A stretch of DNA of 64,000 nucleotides, from positions 1,178,001-1,242,000 of the forward strand of contig NZ_CP097800.1 of NCBI RefSeq assembly GCF_000612545.2, written 5' to 3'. Shown piece by piece: positions 33,526-42,672 of the stretch. The translations under genes were made by a program, and so were the position numbers. The notes beneath the pieces were generated by a model. It was not told the origin of the DNA. It worked only from the letters and a program-made list of their open reading frames with translations, and searched no databases. This DNA comes from Streptomyces sp. PCS3-D2 (lineage in GTDB: Bacteria > Actinomycetota > Actinomycetes > Streptomycetales > Streptomycetaceae). The stretch's first letter is position 1. Each line of letters starts with the position of its first letter.

Positions 33526-34305
33526 TCATGCGTCCGGACCGGCCGGGGGCCTGCGCCTGCGGGCCATCCTCCGGGCGACGAAGGCGCGCGGGAGGTGCCG
33601 GGCGGCAAGGGCGTAGGCCTGGTAGCGGCGGCCGGTGATGCTGACCGGGCGGCGCAGGGCGAGGTCCTTGAGCGCCTGCCCGACGACGGCCTCCGGTTCC
33701 AGCCAGACCGCGTCGCGCAGCGCGCTGACGTCCATTCCGGCGCGCTCCTGGAACTCGGTGCGGGTGAAGCCGGGGACGACGGCCAGCACACGGACGTTGT
33801 GGGGTTCCATGTCCACCCGGAGGGACTCGCTGAACGCGGTGACCCAGGCCTTGGCGGCCCCGTAGGTGCCGGTGGGCAGCAGTCCGGCCACCGAGGAGAC
33901 GTTGACGACGGCCCCGCGGCGGCGCTCGCGCAGACCGGGCAGCGCGGCGTGGGTGAGCCGGAGCGGGACCCTGACGAGGAGGTCGAGCATGCGCTCCTCG
34001 TCCTCGACCGGGCTGTACGGGAAGGGGGCGGGAAGCCCGAAGCCGGCGTTGTTGACCAGGATGTCCACGGGCCGGGTGTGGTCGGCGAGCCGCTCGGCGA
34101 CCGCTGCAAGGCCCGTCTCGTCCAGCAGGTCGGCGGGCAGCACCTCGGAGGCGGTGCCGTACTCGCGGGCCAGCGCGCCGGCGACACCGTCGAGCCGGTC
34201 CTTGTCGCGGGCGACGAGGATCAGGTCGCAGCCCTTGGCGGCGAATCCCCGGGCGAAGGCGGCACCCAGTCCGGCGCTGGCTCCGGTGATCAGTACGGTG
34301 GTCAC
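33526..34305 (-). CDS. Short-chain dehydrogenase/reductase
   Basis: 259-aa classical SDR. The cofactor motif TGASAGLG (~7-14) is followed by VNNAGFG, the catalytic Ser in NVSSVAG, and YGAAK (catalytic Tyr/Lys). A basic tail ends RRRRPPAGPDA. It should be an NAD(P)(H)-dependent oxidoreductase on a small alcohol, ketone or acyl substrate. GTG at 34305 overlaps the stop of the multi-TM gene (GTGA). It is the last gene of the ImmA/IrrE-like operon, so its redox role may belong to that module. Confidence 0.9.
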   Translation of the reverse strand: MTTVLITGASAGLGAAFARGFAAKGCDLILVARDKDRLDGVAGALAREYGTASEVLPADLLDETGLAAVAERLADHTRPVDILVNNAGFGLPAPFPYSPVEDEERMLDLLVRVPLRLTHAALPGLRERRRGAVVNVSSVAGLLPTGTYGAAKAWVTAFSESLRVDMEPHNVRVLAVVPGFTRTEFQERAGMDVSALRDAVWLEPEAVVGQALKDLALRRPVSITGRRYQAYALAARHLPRAFVARRMARRRRPPAGPDA

Positions 34306-35489
34306 GGTGCGTTCACTTCCTCGGTGGTGGCCGGCGAGGTGTAGGCCTCGGCGACGTCGACGAGGAACCGGGCCTCGTCCGCCAGGTCCCCGCCTTCGTT
34401 CGAACTCTGGATGGCCGCGGGCAGTTCCAGCCCGGCCGCCTCGCCCGTCTGCCCGGGCAGCCCGGCGAGCCTGGCCCGCCGTGCGTCCTTCAGTACCCGG
34501 GCCAGCGCGGCCGCGGTACGCCGCTGCTCGGGGATCCCGTGGTCGGCGACATGGCCGCGGGCCTGCTCCAGGGCGCCCGGCCGGACATGCTCGCCCAGGA
34601 TCAGGATGGCGTCGCGCGTCTCGATGACCTTGCGGTAGACCAGCAGGTTGCGCGGTACCGGCGGCCAGAGCAGCTCCACCACCCGGCCCGAGCGCGGCTT
34701 GTTGAGGGCGACGTGCGGGACCGCCTCGACCAGGTCGCGCCACAGCGGCCACAGCCGCCAGGCGGTGGCGGTGTCGGCGACGGTGCGGCGGAGGGTGAAC
34801 ACGGTGGGCACGAGGATCGCGGCGGCGCGCAGCAGGCCGTGCAGGTTCATCAGCAGCGGGAGGGCGGGCATCGCCCAGGTTCCGGCGGACAGGGCCTTGA
34901 GCAGGTAGGCCAGCCAGAACAGCCCGGCGAGCGCGGTGCCGAGGCCGAAGAGGCGCAGGCCGGCGGCCAGCCCCCGGCTTTCGGTGCGCCGGCTGTAGCG
35001 CCAGCACACGGACACGCAGACGGTGTTGGCGACCAGGTGGGCGGAGATCAGGACGAGCCAGTACGCGAGGGAGGGCACCGGGTCGCCGACCGGGGGCATG
35101 GTGTGCGTGCCGTGGCCGGGTGCGGCGGCGTCCAGCGCCACCAGCAAGGCCAGCCAGGCCGCGGTGGCGGCGCAGGAGGCCAGCCGGAGGCGGCGACCGC
35201 GCGTGGCGGCGGCGACGAAGTAGAGGACGGCGCCCGCCGACAGCACCCCGATGAGGTTGCGGACGAGGCCGATGGTGTGGGCGTAGGAGGCGCCGCGGGT
35301 CATCGCGTAGGAGACGACCTCCGGCAGGTTCAGGGTCATCGCCGCGGCGGCGGTGGCGACGGCCAGCCACAGGCCGCGCTGCTGGGGCGAGCGCAGGGCG
35401 CCGGGGGCGCGCAGCAGGACGGCGAGCCACAGACAGACCACGCCCGGGACGGCGAGGCTGTTGCCGAAGGCGGTCAGATCAGCCGCCAT
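34302..35489 (-). CDS. MAB_1171c-type multi-TM putative transporter
   Basis: 395-aa protein with about seven N-terminal hydrophobic helices (residues ~10-240) and a ~155-residue cytoplasmic C-terminal domain. That domain includes a VELLWPPVPRNLLVYRKVIE segment and ends in a charged tail. It matches my memory of the MAB_1171c family (DUF6545), which is usually next to an ImmA/IrrE-like gene and an XRE regulator in actinobacteria. The ATG lies inside the end of the upstream peptidase-like gene (11-nt overlap), indicating coupled expression. Substrate or signal unknown. Confidence 0.8.
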   Translation of the reverse strand: MAADLTAFGNSLAVPGVVCLWLAVLLRAPGALRSPQQRGLWLAVATAAAAMTLNLPEVVSYAMTRGASYAHTIGLVRNLIGVLSAGAVLYFVAAATRGRRLRLASCAATAAWLALLVALDAAAPGHGTHTMPPVGDPVPSLAYWLVLISAHLVANTVCVSVCWRYSRRTESRGLAAGLRLFGLGTALAGLFWLAYLLKALSAGTWAMPALPLLMNLHGLLRAAAILVPTVFTLRRTVADTATAWRLWPLWRDLVEAVPHVALNKPRSGRVVELLWPPVPRNLLVYRKVIETRDAILILGEHVRPGALEQARGHVADHGIPEQRRTAAALARVLKDARRARLAGLPGQTGEAAGLELPAAIQSSNEGGDLADEARFLVDVAEAYTSPATTEEVNAP

Positions 35490-35979
35490 CGGTGCCCCGC
35501 TCGTACCCCATGGCGGACTCCAGTCGGGCCAGGGCGCCCCGGCCCTGGCCCGCTGTGCGGGGGCCGGCGTTGGCGGTCCGGATGCGGATCATGCTCGCGA
35601 GCATCTCCGCCTCCTGCTCCTGGCGGGTGGTGTAGTTGGTGCGGCCGAGCACCACGGGGGCGCTGCCGTCGCTCTCCTCGCCCTCCAGCGAGTGGTGTCC
35701 GAAGAGGATGTGGCCGAGCTCGTGGAGGACGATGTGCTCCCGGTGCAGCGGGGTGGTCTGCGCCTCGTAGAAGACGTAGTCGACGCTGGCCGTGCCCACC
35801 CAGAGGCCGCAGACACCGGATTCCGCCGCCTCCTTGGGCAGGGGGTGGAGCCGGATGGGGCGGCCGCGCTGCTCCGCGATCCGGCGGCACAGGACGTCCA
35901 GGGAGAACGGGTGGGTCAGATCCAGATGGCCGAGAATGTTCTCGCACCTTTTGCGAATGCTGAGTTGCCGGTGGGGCAT
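35479..35979 (-). CDS. ImmA/IrrE-like metallopeptidase (ParH-like)
   Basis: 166-aa zincin-type protein with HELGH (H86, E87, H90) and a DYVFYEAQTTPLHREHIVLH lead-in; E at QEQEAEMLASM is a likely third ligand region. Such proteins cleave or sense XRE repressors. An N-terminal helical segment (RCENILGHLDLTHPFSLDVL) would face DNA-associated partners. ATG at 35979 has GAGGGA at good spacing. It heads a three-gene coupled operon, but the XRE repressor gene that usually precedes such genes is missing here. Confidence 0.85.
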   Translation of the reverse strand: MPHRQLSIRKRCENILGHLDLTHPFSLDVLCRRIAEQRGRPIRLHPLPKEAAESGVCGLWVGTASVDYVFYEAQTTPLHREHIVLHELGHILFGHHSLEGEESDGSAPVVLGRTNYTTRQEQEAEMLASMIRIRTANAGPRTAGQGRGALARLESAMGYERGTDGG

Positions 35980-36304
35980 GTGATCCCTCTTCGGAGCCTG
36001 TCCGGGGCAGCGTCGGTAGGCGTGTGTGGGCATGGGCATGACGTCCTGTGCCTTCAAGGCGGCCTCGGGGAATGCAGTCCTGAGGGGGAGGAAACACGGA
36101 AGCCCGTCCGCCGGACGACGAACGGGCGTTCCACCATGCCTACAGATCTTGTACGGGAGTTGGCAAGGAAATCCCCCAGGTGGGGAACCTATTCGGCCAT
36201 CGCGTACGAAGGTCCTCACGCGCCGGGTGGCCGGGCAGCCGCCCCGGGGGGCGGACACCACCACGGGCGTACGGGGCCTCCCCCGCACGCCCTCGACGCT
36301 CCTG
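35980..36304. other. Intergenic: operon promoter and tex downstream region
   Basis: 325 bp with no gene. The half nearest 35979 must carry the promoter of the ImmA/IrrE operon; 36098-36132 contains a hairpin. No XRE gene or remnant is detectable in any frame. Confidence 0.5.
36098..36132 (-). terminator. Possible terminator downstream of tex
   Basis: GGAAGCCCGT (36098-36107) pairs with ACGGGC-G-TTCC (36122-36132) with one bulged base. An inner GTCC/GGAC stem can compete. It lies ~170 bp after the tex stop on the minus strand. Confidence 0.45.
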
Positions 36305-38728
36305 TCAGCGCTTGCGGCGCTCCTCGGGTCCGGTGAGGCCGGCCCGTCGCAGCGCGTCGGCCATCGCGCTGTTGGCGGGCGCGGGGGCTCCGCCACCCTG
36401 GCGCCGGCCCTGGCCGCCGCCCTGGCCCCGCTCGCCCTGGCTCCTGCCTCCGCCCTGGCCGCCCGCTCCGCCGCGCTGCTGCGGGGGACGGCCGCCGCCG
36501 CGCCGCTCGTCGCGCTGGCGCGGGGCACCCGCGCCGCGCTCGGCACCGGCCTCGTCCTCCAGCCGGAGGGTCAGCGAGATCCGCTTGCGCGGGATGTCCA
36601 CGTCCAGGACCTTGACGCGGACGATGTCGCCCGGCTTGACGACGTCCCGGGGGTCCTTGACGAAGTTCTTCGACAGCGCCGAGACGTGCGCCAGACCGTC
36701 CTGGTGGACACCGATGTCGATGAAGGCGCCGAAGGCGGCCACGTTGGTGACCACGCCCTCCAGGATCATCCCGGGGGCGAGGTCGCCGATCTTCTCGACG
36801 CCCTCCTTGAAGGTCGCCGTCCTGAAGGCCGGGCGCGGGTCGCGGCCCGGCTTCTCCAGCTCCCGCAGGATGTCGGTGACCGTGGGCAGACCGAAGGCCT
36901 CGGTGACGAACTGCTCGGGCCGCAGGGAGCGCAGGACCCCGGTGTTGCCGATCAGCGCGGCCACCTCGCCGCCCGATGTCTTCCCCATCGCCCGGACCAC
37001 GGGATAGGCCTCGGGGTGCACGGCGGAGGCGTCCAGCGGGTCGTCCCCGCCGCGGATCCGCAGGAAGCCCGCGCACTGCTCGTACGCCTTGGGACCCAGC
37101 CGGGCCACGTCCTTGAGCCCCTTGCGGTTGCGGAAGGGGCCGTTGGCGTCGCGGTGGGCGACGATGTTCTCGGCGAGGGTCCCGCTGATGCCGGAGACCC
37201 GCGACAGCAGCGGCGCGGAGGCGGTGTTGACGTCCACGCCGACGCCGTTCACACAGTCCTCGACCACCGCGTCGAGGGATCGCGAGAGCTTCACCTCGGA
37301 CAGGTCGTGCTGGTACTGGCCGACGCCGATGGACTTCGGGTCGATCTTGACCAGCTCGGCGAGCGGGTCCTGGAGGCGGCGGGCGATGGAGACCGCGCCG
37401 CGCAGCGACACGTCCATGCCGGGCAGTTCCTGCGAGGCGAAGGCGGAGGCCGAGTAGACGGAGGCGCCCGCCTCCGAGACCATCACCTTGGTGAGACCCA
37501 GCTCCGGGTGGCGGGAGATCAGGTCCCCGGCCAGCTTGTCCGTCTCACGTGAGGCGGTGCCGTTGCCGATGGCGACCAGCTCGACCGCGTGCTCCTGCGC
37601 GAGGCGGGCCAGCTTGGCGAGGGACTCGTCCCACCGGTTGGCGGGCACGTGCGGGTGGATCACGTCGGTGGCCACGACCTTGCCGGTGGCGTCGACGACG
37701 GCGACCTTCACACCGGTGCGGAAGCCCGGGTCGAGGCCGAGGGTGGCCCGGGTGCCGGCGGGCGCCGCGAGCAGCAAGTCGCGCAGGTTCGACGCGAAGA
37801 CCCGTACCGCCTCGTCCTCCGCCGCCTGGCGCAGCCGCATCCGCAGGTCGATGCCGAGGTGCACCTGGACCTTGGTGCGCCAGCACCAGCGGACGGTGTC
37901 GGCGAGCCACTTGTCGCCGGGTCGACCGCGGTCGGCGACGCCGAAGCGGCGCGCGATCATGCCCTCGTACGTGGAGGGGCCGGGGGTGTCGGCGTCCTCG
38001 GGGGCCTCGGGCTCCAGAGTGAGGTCGAGGACGTCCTCCTTCTCCCCGCGCAGCATGGCCAGGACCCGGTGCGAGGGCAGCGCGGTGAACGGCTCCGCGA
38101 AGTCGAAGTAGTCGGCGAACTTGGCGCCGGCCTCCTCCTTGCCCTCGCGGACCTTCGCGGCCAGCCGGCCGCGGCCCCACATGCGCTCGCGGAGCTCGCC
38201 GATCAGGTCGGCGTCCTCGGCGAACCGCTCGGTGAGGATGGCCCGGGCGCCCTCCAGGGCGGCCGCCGGGTCGGCGACGCCCCGGTCGGCGTCGACGAAC
38301 GCGGACGCGGCGGCGGCCGGGTCCACCGACGGATCGGCCAGCAGGCCGTCGGCGAGCGGCTCCAGGCCGGCCTCGCGGGCGATCTGCGCCTTGGTGCGGC
38401 GCTTGGGCTTGAACGGGAGGTAGATGTCCTCCAAGCGCGCCTTGGTGTCGGCCGCGTTGATCCGGGCCTCCAGTTCGGCGTCGAGCTTGCCCTGCTCCCG
38501 TACGGAGTCCAGGATCGCCGCGCGCCGGTCCTCCAGCTCGCGCAGATACCTCAGGCGCTCCTCAAGGGTGCGCAGCTGGGCGTCGTCGAGCATCTCGGTC
38601 GCTTCCTTGCGGTAGCGCGCGATGAACGGCACGGTGGAGCCGCCGTCGAGCAGCTCGACGGCGGCCTTGACCTGCCGCTCCCGTACGCCGAGCTCCTCGG
38701 CGATCCTGCCTTCGATGGACATCGTCAC
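36305..38728 (-). CDS. tex: Tex-like RNA-binding transcription accessory protein
   Basis: 807-aa protein of the Tex/Spt6-core family, a nucleic-acid-binding factor in transcription. The N-terminal helical region starts IEGRIAEELGVRERQVKAAV and contains STVPFIARYRKEATEML. Mid-protein is the YqgF-like nuclease fold (LGLDPGFRTGVKVAVVD) and helix-hairpin-helix elements (LAENIVAHRDANGPFRNR). An S1 RNA-binding domain at ~640-710 (PGMILEGVVTNVAAFGAFID) precedes a Gly/Arg/Gln-rich disordered tail. GTG at 38728; ATG at 38722 is an alternative. Confidence 0.95.
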   Translation of the reverse strand: MTMSIEGRIAEELGVRERQVKAAVELLDGGSTVPFIARYRKEATEMLDDAQLRTLEERLRYLRELEDRRAAILDSVREQGKLDAELEARINAADTKARLEDIYLPFKPKRRTKAQIAREAGLEPLADGLLADPSVDPAAAASAFVDADRGVADPAAALEGARAILTERFAEDADLIGELRERMWGRGRLAAKVREGKEEAGAKFADYFDFAEPFTALPSHRVLAMLRGEKEDVLDLTLEPEAPEDADTPGPSTYEGMIARRFGVADRGRPGDKWLADTVRWCWRTKVQVHLGIDLRMRLRQAAEDEAVRVFASNLRDLLLAAPAGTRATLGLDPGFRTGVKVAVVDATGKVVATDVIHPHVPANRWDESLAKLARLAQEHAVELVAIGNGTASRETDKLAGDLISRHPELGLTKVMVSEAGASVYSASAFASQELPGMDVSLRGAVSIARRLQDPLAELVKIDPKSIGVGQYQHDLSEVKLSRSLDAVVEDCVNGVGVDVNTASAPLLSRVSGISGTLAENIVAHRDANGPFRNRKGLKDVARLGPKAYEQCAGFLRIRGGDDPLDASAVHPEAYPVVRAMGKTSGGEVAALIGNTGVLRSLRPEQFVTEAFGLPTVTDILRELEKPGRDPRPAFRTATFKEGVEKIGDLAPGMILEGVVTNVAAFGAFIDIGVHQDGLAHVSALSKNFVKDPRDVVKPGDIVRVKVLDVDIPRKRISLTLRLEDEAGAERGAGAPRQRDERRGGGRPPQQRGGAGGQGGGRSQGERGQGGGQGRRQGGGAPAPANSAMADALRRAGLTGPEERRKR

Positions 38729-38812
38729 GATCGGGTCCCGCCTGCCTTCGTTTGCACTGGAAGGCTGCCAATTGTGGCAGGTGGTCGTGACGGACGGCGG
38801 GAGCCCTGCCCG

Positions 38813-39676
38813 TCAGGCCCTGCCCATCAGGTCCCTCGGGAAGGCCCCGGCGGTCACGGCCTTGACGACGAGGGCGCCGCCGAGCTCGGTGAGCCGGGCC
38901 AGGCCCTCCGCGCCGAGGTGCGTGTAGGGGGCGGCGTCGAGCCGGTCGGTGTCGCTCTCCAGCCGCTCGCGCAGGGCCGTACCCTCCTCGGTCAGCTCGC
39001 CGTCGGCGTCGAGGACGCCGCGCTCGCGCAGCCGGCCGGCCGCGGCGTCGAGGTCGTCCTGCGTCCAGCCGCGCATGCCCTTGAGCCACTTCGGGGTCAT
39101 GCCCTTGCCGGTGGCGGTGTGGCTGACCAGGGCCTCGACCGGGTCCAGGCCGGCGAGGAGCAGGGCGGCGAGGTGGCCGTCGCCGCGATGTTCGCGCAGC
39201 AGGGTGGTGGCGTGCCACAGCCTCAGGTGCGGTTCCTCGGGGACGTCGAGGTCGGCGTGGGCCGCGTACAGGGTGCGGGCGTGCCGGGTGCAGCCCTCGG
39301 TGGCGCGCATCGCCAGGTCGGCGGCCTCGGCCACCTCGGGGGACTTTACGGTGTCGGCGCCGAGCAGCCGGGTGAGGGCGGCGTCGGCGGCGCGCAGCCG
39401 GGCGGCGAGGGCCTGCTCGGGGGTGACGGTGTCCCAGACAGCGGGCAGGTGCCGGGCGACGAGGTCGTGCCGGTAGTTGTAGAAGGCGGCGGTGACCGCA
39501 CCGGCCCCGACGGCCCCCATCGCGGCGGAGCGGTGCGCCAGGTTGACGGCGACGGGGTCGGATATCCCGAGGGCGGCGAACTCCTCGGCGATCTCGGGCG
39601 AGAAGTAGACGGTGGCGTGCAGCGGGTTGACGGCGGCGTGCCAGCAGCGTCGCGCGGCGAGCGGGTGAAGGGTCAT
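38813..39676 (-). CDS. SCO6745-family protein
   Basis: 287-aa mainly helical soluble protein that I recognise as SCO6745-like, of unknown function. The N-terminal half contains HPLHATVYFSPE-like and YNYRHDLVARHLP segments. The C-terminal half has a winged-helix look (GWTQDDLDAAAGRLRERGVL, then DGELTEEGTALRERLE), as in MarR-type folds, but no demonstrated DNA binding. ATG at 39676. No operon partner; tex ends the same strand 85 bp downstream. Confidence 0.75.
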   Translation of the reverse strand: MTLHPLAARRCWHAAVNPLHATVYFSPEIAEEFAALGISDPVAVNLAHRSAAMGAVGAGAVTAAFYNYRHDLVARHLPAVWDTVTPEQALAARLRAADAALTRLLGADTVKSPEVAEAADLAMRATEGCTRHARTLYAAHADLDVPEEPHLRLWHATTLLREHRGDGHLAALLLAGLDPVEALVSHTATGKGMTPKWLKGMRGWTQDDLDAAAGRLRERGVLDADGELTEEGTALRERLESDTDRLDAAPYTHLGAEGLARLTELGGALVVKAVTAGAFPRDLMGRA

Positions 39677-40027
39677 GCGCGGCACGGTACCGACTGTTCG
39701 GTACGTCGGGTAGGGCGGCCCCGCCCCCGATCCCGGCCGGCCTCCGGGCGGAGGTTCGATCCGGACGATCGCCCGGGCAGGGCCCGGCCGTTCGGCGGGA
39801 GCGCCGGGCCGGCGGGGCGGGCGGGCGAGGCGCAGGCCGGGGCCGGTGCGGGCGGCTCGGCGGCACCGCGGCGGGCGGATCGGCACCGCTGCGCACGCGG
39901 TCGCGTGACGGCCGAATGGCGATCGTGTGACAGCGGGCGCCATGGACACGGCCTGAGCCGCCAGGGGTGAATACGGTCGAGCGACGACCTCGAACCGAGC
40001 TGTCTCCCCAACCACTTGGAGTCATTC
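39677..40027. other. Divergent promoter region
   Basis: 351 bp between the divergent SCO6745-like and M1 peptidase genes. It is extremely GC-rich at 39720-39900, then less so toward 40000. No gene, RNA or clear operator is seen. Confidence 0.45.
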
Positions 40028-41587
40028 GTGCACCGCAAAGTCATCGCCCCGAGCGTGCTCGCCGCTTCCCTCCTGCTGGTGGTCCCGGCGTCGGCGGCGA
40101 GCTACGGTCCGGGCGCCCCGGGTATCGGCGACCCCTACTACCCGGCCAGCGGCAACGGCGGATACGACGTGTCGCACTACGACCTGCGCCTGAAATACCA
40201 GCCGGCGACGGACCTGCTGGAAGGCACCGCGACCCTGATCGCCACCACCACGCAGGACCTGTCCCGCTTCAACCTCGACTTCGGCCTCCGGGTCAGCGAG
40301 ATCCGGGTCAACGGTGCCAGGGCGAAGTTCGCCGCGTCCGGTGCGCACGAGGTGGAGGTGACCCCGGCGAAGCCGCTGGCGCGCGACACCCCGCTGACCG
40401 TCGTCGTCACATACGCCGGCAAGCCCTCCGAGCTGAAGATCGACGGCTGGACCGCCTGGCACCGCACCCCGGACGGCGGCGTGGCCGCGCAGGAGCCCGA
40501 CTCGGCGGTCTGGTGGTTCCCGAGCAACGACCACCCGCTGGACAAGGCGACCTTCGACGTCTCCGTCAGCGTGCCCGACGGCACCCAGGCCATCAGCAAC
40601 GGCGTGCTCCAGTCGCAGAGTTCGCGGCTCGGCTGGACGCGGTACAACTGGCGCTCCAACAAGCCGCAGGCGACCTACCTGGCCACCCTCGCCGTCGGCA
40701 AGTTCGACATCACCACGGACAGGACCGCGAGCGGGCTGCCGATCGTCAACGCGTACAGCAAGGACCTCGGTGACAACGCGGGGGCGGCGCGCGCGAGCGT
40801 GGAGCGGACCGGCGAGGTCACCGAGTGGCTGGAGGGGGTCTTCGGGCCGTACCCCTTCAACGCGCTGGGCGGCTACGTGCCGAACGTGAACGCCGGCTTC
40901 GCCCTGGAGACCCAGACGCGCCCGTTCTACGGTCCGCGCCTGTTCAACAACGGCTCGAACGTCTCGGTGGTGGTGCACGAGCTGGCCCACCAGTGGTACG
41001 GCGACAGCGTGTCCGTGAAGGGCTGGAAGGACATCTGGATCAACGAGGGGTTCGCCCGCTACAGCCAGTGGCTGTGGTCGGAGAAGGAGGGCGAGGGCAC
41101 CGCCCAGGAGCTCGCCGACTGGGCCTACTCCCTGCGCCCGGCGGAGGATGCCTTCTGGCAGGTCAAGCCTGGCGACCCCGGCCCGGAGAACCAGTTCCAC
41201 GGGGCCGTCTACGACCGCGGCGCGATCGCCCTGCAGGCGCTGCGCAACGAGATCGGCGACGAGGCGTTCTTCCGGATCCTCAAGGGCTGGCCGACCGAGC
41301 GGGCCCACGGCAACGCCGGGGTGGGTGACTTCGTACGGTACGCGGAGAAGGTCTCTCGCACGCCACTGGCCCAGCTGTTCGAGACCTGGCTCTACACCCC
41401 GGGCAGGCCCGACGCGTCGGCGCTGCACCCGGCGTCCGCCGGGCCGTCGGCCCGTTCGGCCCGGCCGGCCCCGCCGCAGTCCGCACCGGCGGGGGCAGCC
41501 GCCGAACCGAAGTCCTGGAAGAAGATCGCGGAGACGAACACGATCCACGACACCGAGCACGCCTCCGGGCCCGGCCACCGGCACTGA
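40028..41587 (+). CDS. Secreted M1-family metallopeptidase
   Basis: 519-aa exported aminopeptidase-like enzyme. A Sec signal peptide (1-24, cleavage after ASA) precedes a beta-sandwich N-domain (SHYDLRLKYQPATDLLEG). The gluzincin catalytic domain follows, with HELAHQW (H317, E318, H321) and the downstream zinc ligand in NEGFARY (E340). The C-terminal ~60 residues are Ala/Pro/Ser-rich and end His-rich. A canonical GxMEN exopeptidase motif is replaced by NAGFALE, so specificity is unsure. GTG at 40028 is chosen for its GGAG at 6-nt spacing; TTG at 40016 is in frame. Confidence 0.92.
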   Translation: MHRKVIAPSVLAASLLLVVPASAASYGPGAPGIGDPYYPASGNGGYDVSHYDLRLKYQPATDLLEGTATLIATTTQDLSRFNLDFGLRVSEIRVNGARAKFAASGAHEVEVTPAKPLARDTPLTVVVTYAGKPSELKIDGWTAWHRTPDGGVAAQEPDSAVWWFPSNDHPLDKATFDVSVSVPDGTQAISNGVLQSQSSRLGWTRYNWRSNKPQATYLATLAVGKFDITTDRTASGLPIVNAYSKDLGDNAGAARASVERTGEVTEWLEGVFGPYPFNALGGYVPNVNAGFALETQTRPFYGPRLFNNGSNVSVVVHELAHQWYGDSVSVKGWKDIWINEGFARYSQWLWSEKEGEGTAQELADWAYSLRPAEDAFWQVKPGDPGPENQFHGAVYDRGAIALQALRNEIGDEAFFRILKGWPTERAHGNAGVGDFVRYAEKVSRTPLAQLFETWLYTPGRPDASALHPASAGPSARSARPAPPQSAPAGAAAEPKSWKKIAETNTIHDTEHASGPGHRH

Positions 41588-41606
41588 CGCCGCGCCGCGC
41601 CGCGCA

Positions 41607-41635
41607 CGCGGCTCCCGCTGCACGCGGGGGCCGCG
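41607..41635. terminator. Bidirectional hairpin
   Basis: CGCGGCTCCCGC (41607-41618) pairs with GCGGGGGCCGCG (41624-41635), one G-U wobble, 5-nt loop. It is centred in the 58-bp gap between the convergent M1 peptidase and MpaB-like genes. Confidence 0.65.
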
Positions 41636-41645
41636 CGCCCGGTCG

Positions 41646-42542
41646 TCAGCGGCGGCCCGCGTGCCAGGCGGCGCGCGCCCGGTAGGCGATCGGCAGGTAG
41701 CGCAGCCGCTCCGGCAGCAGCGGGACGAGGATCCGTACGGCGGTGCTGAACCGGCGGAGCCTGCGCTCCTGGGCCGGGCTCCACTCCAGCCCGATCGCGG
41801 CCCGGGCCTCGGGCGGCATGTACCCGGCGGTGACGAAGGCCCGCAGGTGCAGGAAGGCCGCGCGCAGCACGGGCCAGGTCAGCCGCACCAGCAGCCGTAC
41901 GGGGAGCGGGCCGCCCTCGGGCCGGGGCAGCGGCACGTCGGTGGCGACGAGCTCGCGGGCGACCGCGGTCGGCTCGATCTCCTCGGCCAGCATCCTGGCC
42001 CAGTACCTCCAGTACTCCTCGACGGTCTGCGGCATGTCCCGGTCGTGCAGGCCGAGGATCCGGCCGACCTGCAGCCATTCGCGGTAGAGCTGGTGTTCCT
42101 GGGCGGGGGTGAAGCGGCGCAGCAGGTAGCGGCCGGCGTAGAGGTAGACCGGGAAGCCGGTGGCGTGGACCCAGGCGTAGCAGGCCGGGTCGAGGGAGTG
42201 GTAGCGCCGGCCGCGGGTGTCGGTGCCCTGGATGTCCTTGTGCAGGCGGCGTACCCTGCGGCCCTCCTCGGCGGCCCCCTCGCCTCCGTACACCCACAGC
42301 TGGACCGAGCGCAGGGAGCGCTCGCCGCGGCCCCAGGGGTCGGTGCGGAAGACGGAGTACTCGTCGACGCCGGCCGCGATGGCCGGGTGGGCGACCTGCA
42401 GGGTGAAGGCGGCGGGCAGCATCAGCAAGGCGCGGATGTCGCCGGCGATGGTCCACAGCACCCCGCCGGGCGGTGGCGGTTCGGGGTCGGCGCGGCGCGT
42501 AGCCGCAGGTCCGCTGGGGTGTGCCGAGTCGATCTCCGTCAT
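41646..42542 (-). CDS. MpaB/rubber-oxygenase-like (DUF2236) protein
   Basis: 298-aa helical protein of the DUF2236 family, which includes MpaB and latex-clearing oxygenases and binds b-type haem. Conserved-looking parts are LMLPAAFTLQVAHPAIAAGV (~50-69), the haem-site region FRTDPWGRGERSL, HKDIQGTD and YAWVHATGFPVYLYA. It may be an oxygenase acting on a hydrophobic substrate. No signal peptide. ATG at 42542; the N-terminal 25 residues are Pro-rich. Divergent from the sphingomyelinase-like gene. Confidence 0.85.
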   Translation of the reverse strand: MTEIDSAHPSGPAATRRADPEPPPPGGVLWTIAGDIRALLMLPAAFTLQVAHPAIAAGVDEYSVFRTDPWGRGERSLRSVQLWVYGGEGAAEEGRRVRRLHKDIQGTDTRGRRYHSLDPACYAWVHATGFPVYLYAGRYLLRRFTPAQEHQLYREWLQVGRILGLHDRDMPQTVEEYWRYWARMLAEEIEPTAVARELVATDVPLPRPEGGPLPVRLLVRLTWPVLRAAFLHLRAFVTAGYMPPEARAAIGLEWSPAQERRLRRFSTAVRILVPLLPERLRYLPIAYRARAAWHAGRR

Positions 42543-42672
42543 AGGACAAGTATGCGAGCACCGGACGGCCGTCTCACGGTCAGAAAGTCTCTGCACGGGT
42601 GTTACCCAGAGGTAACTGCTGCTGCTTGTATGACGGCGTCGATCTTCCCCCGCAGGAATGACGGAGACCTTC

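Noticed and set aside
33526-36304. Classical toxin-antitoxin pair reading of the ImmA/IrrE-like gene
   Set aside because: No small toxin or XRE antitoxin gene adjoins it; the partners are a multi-TM protein and an SDR.
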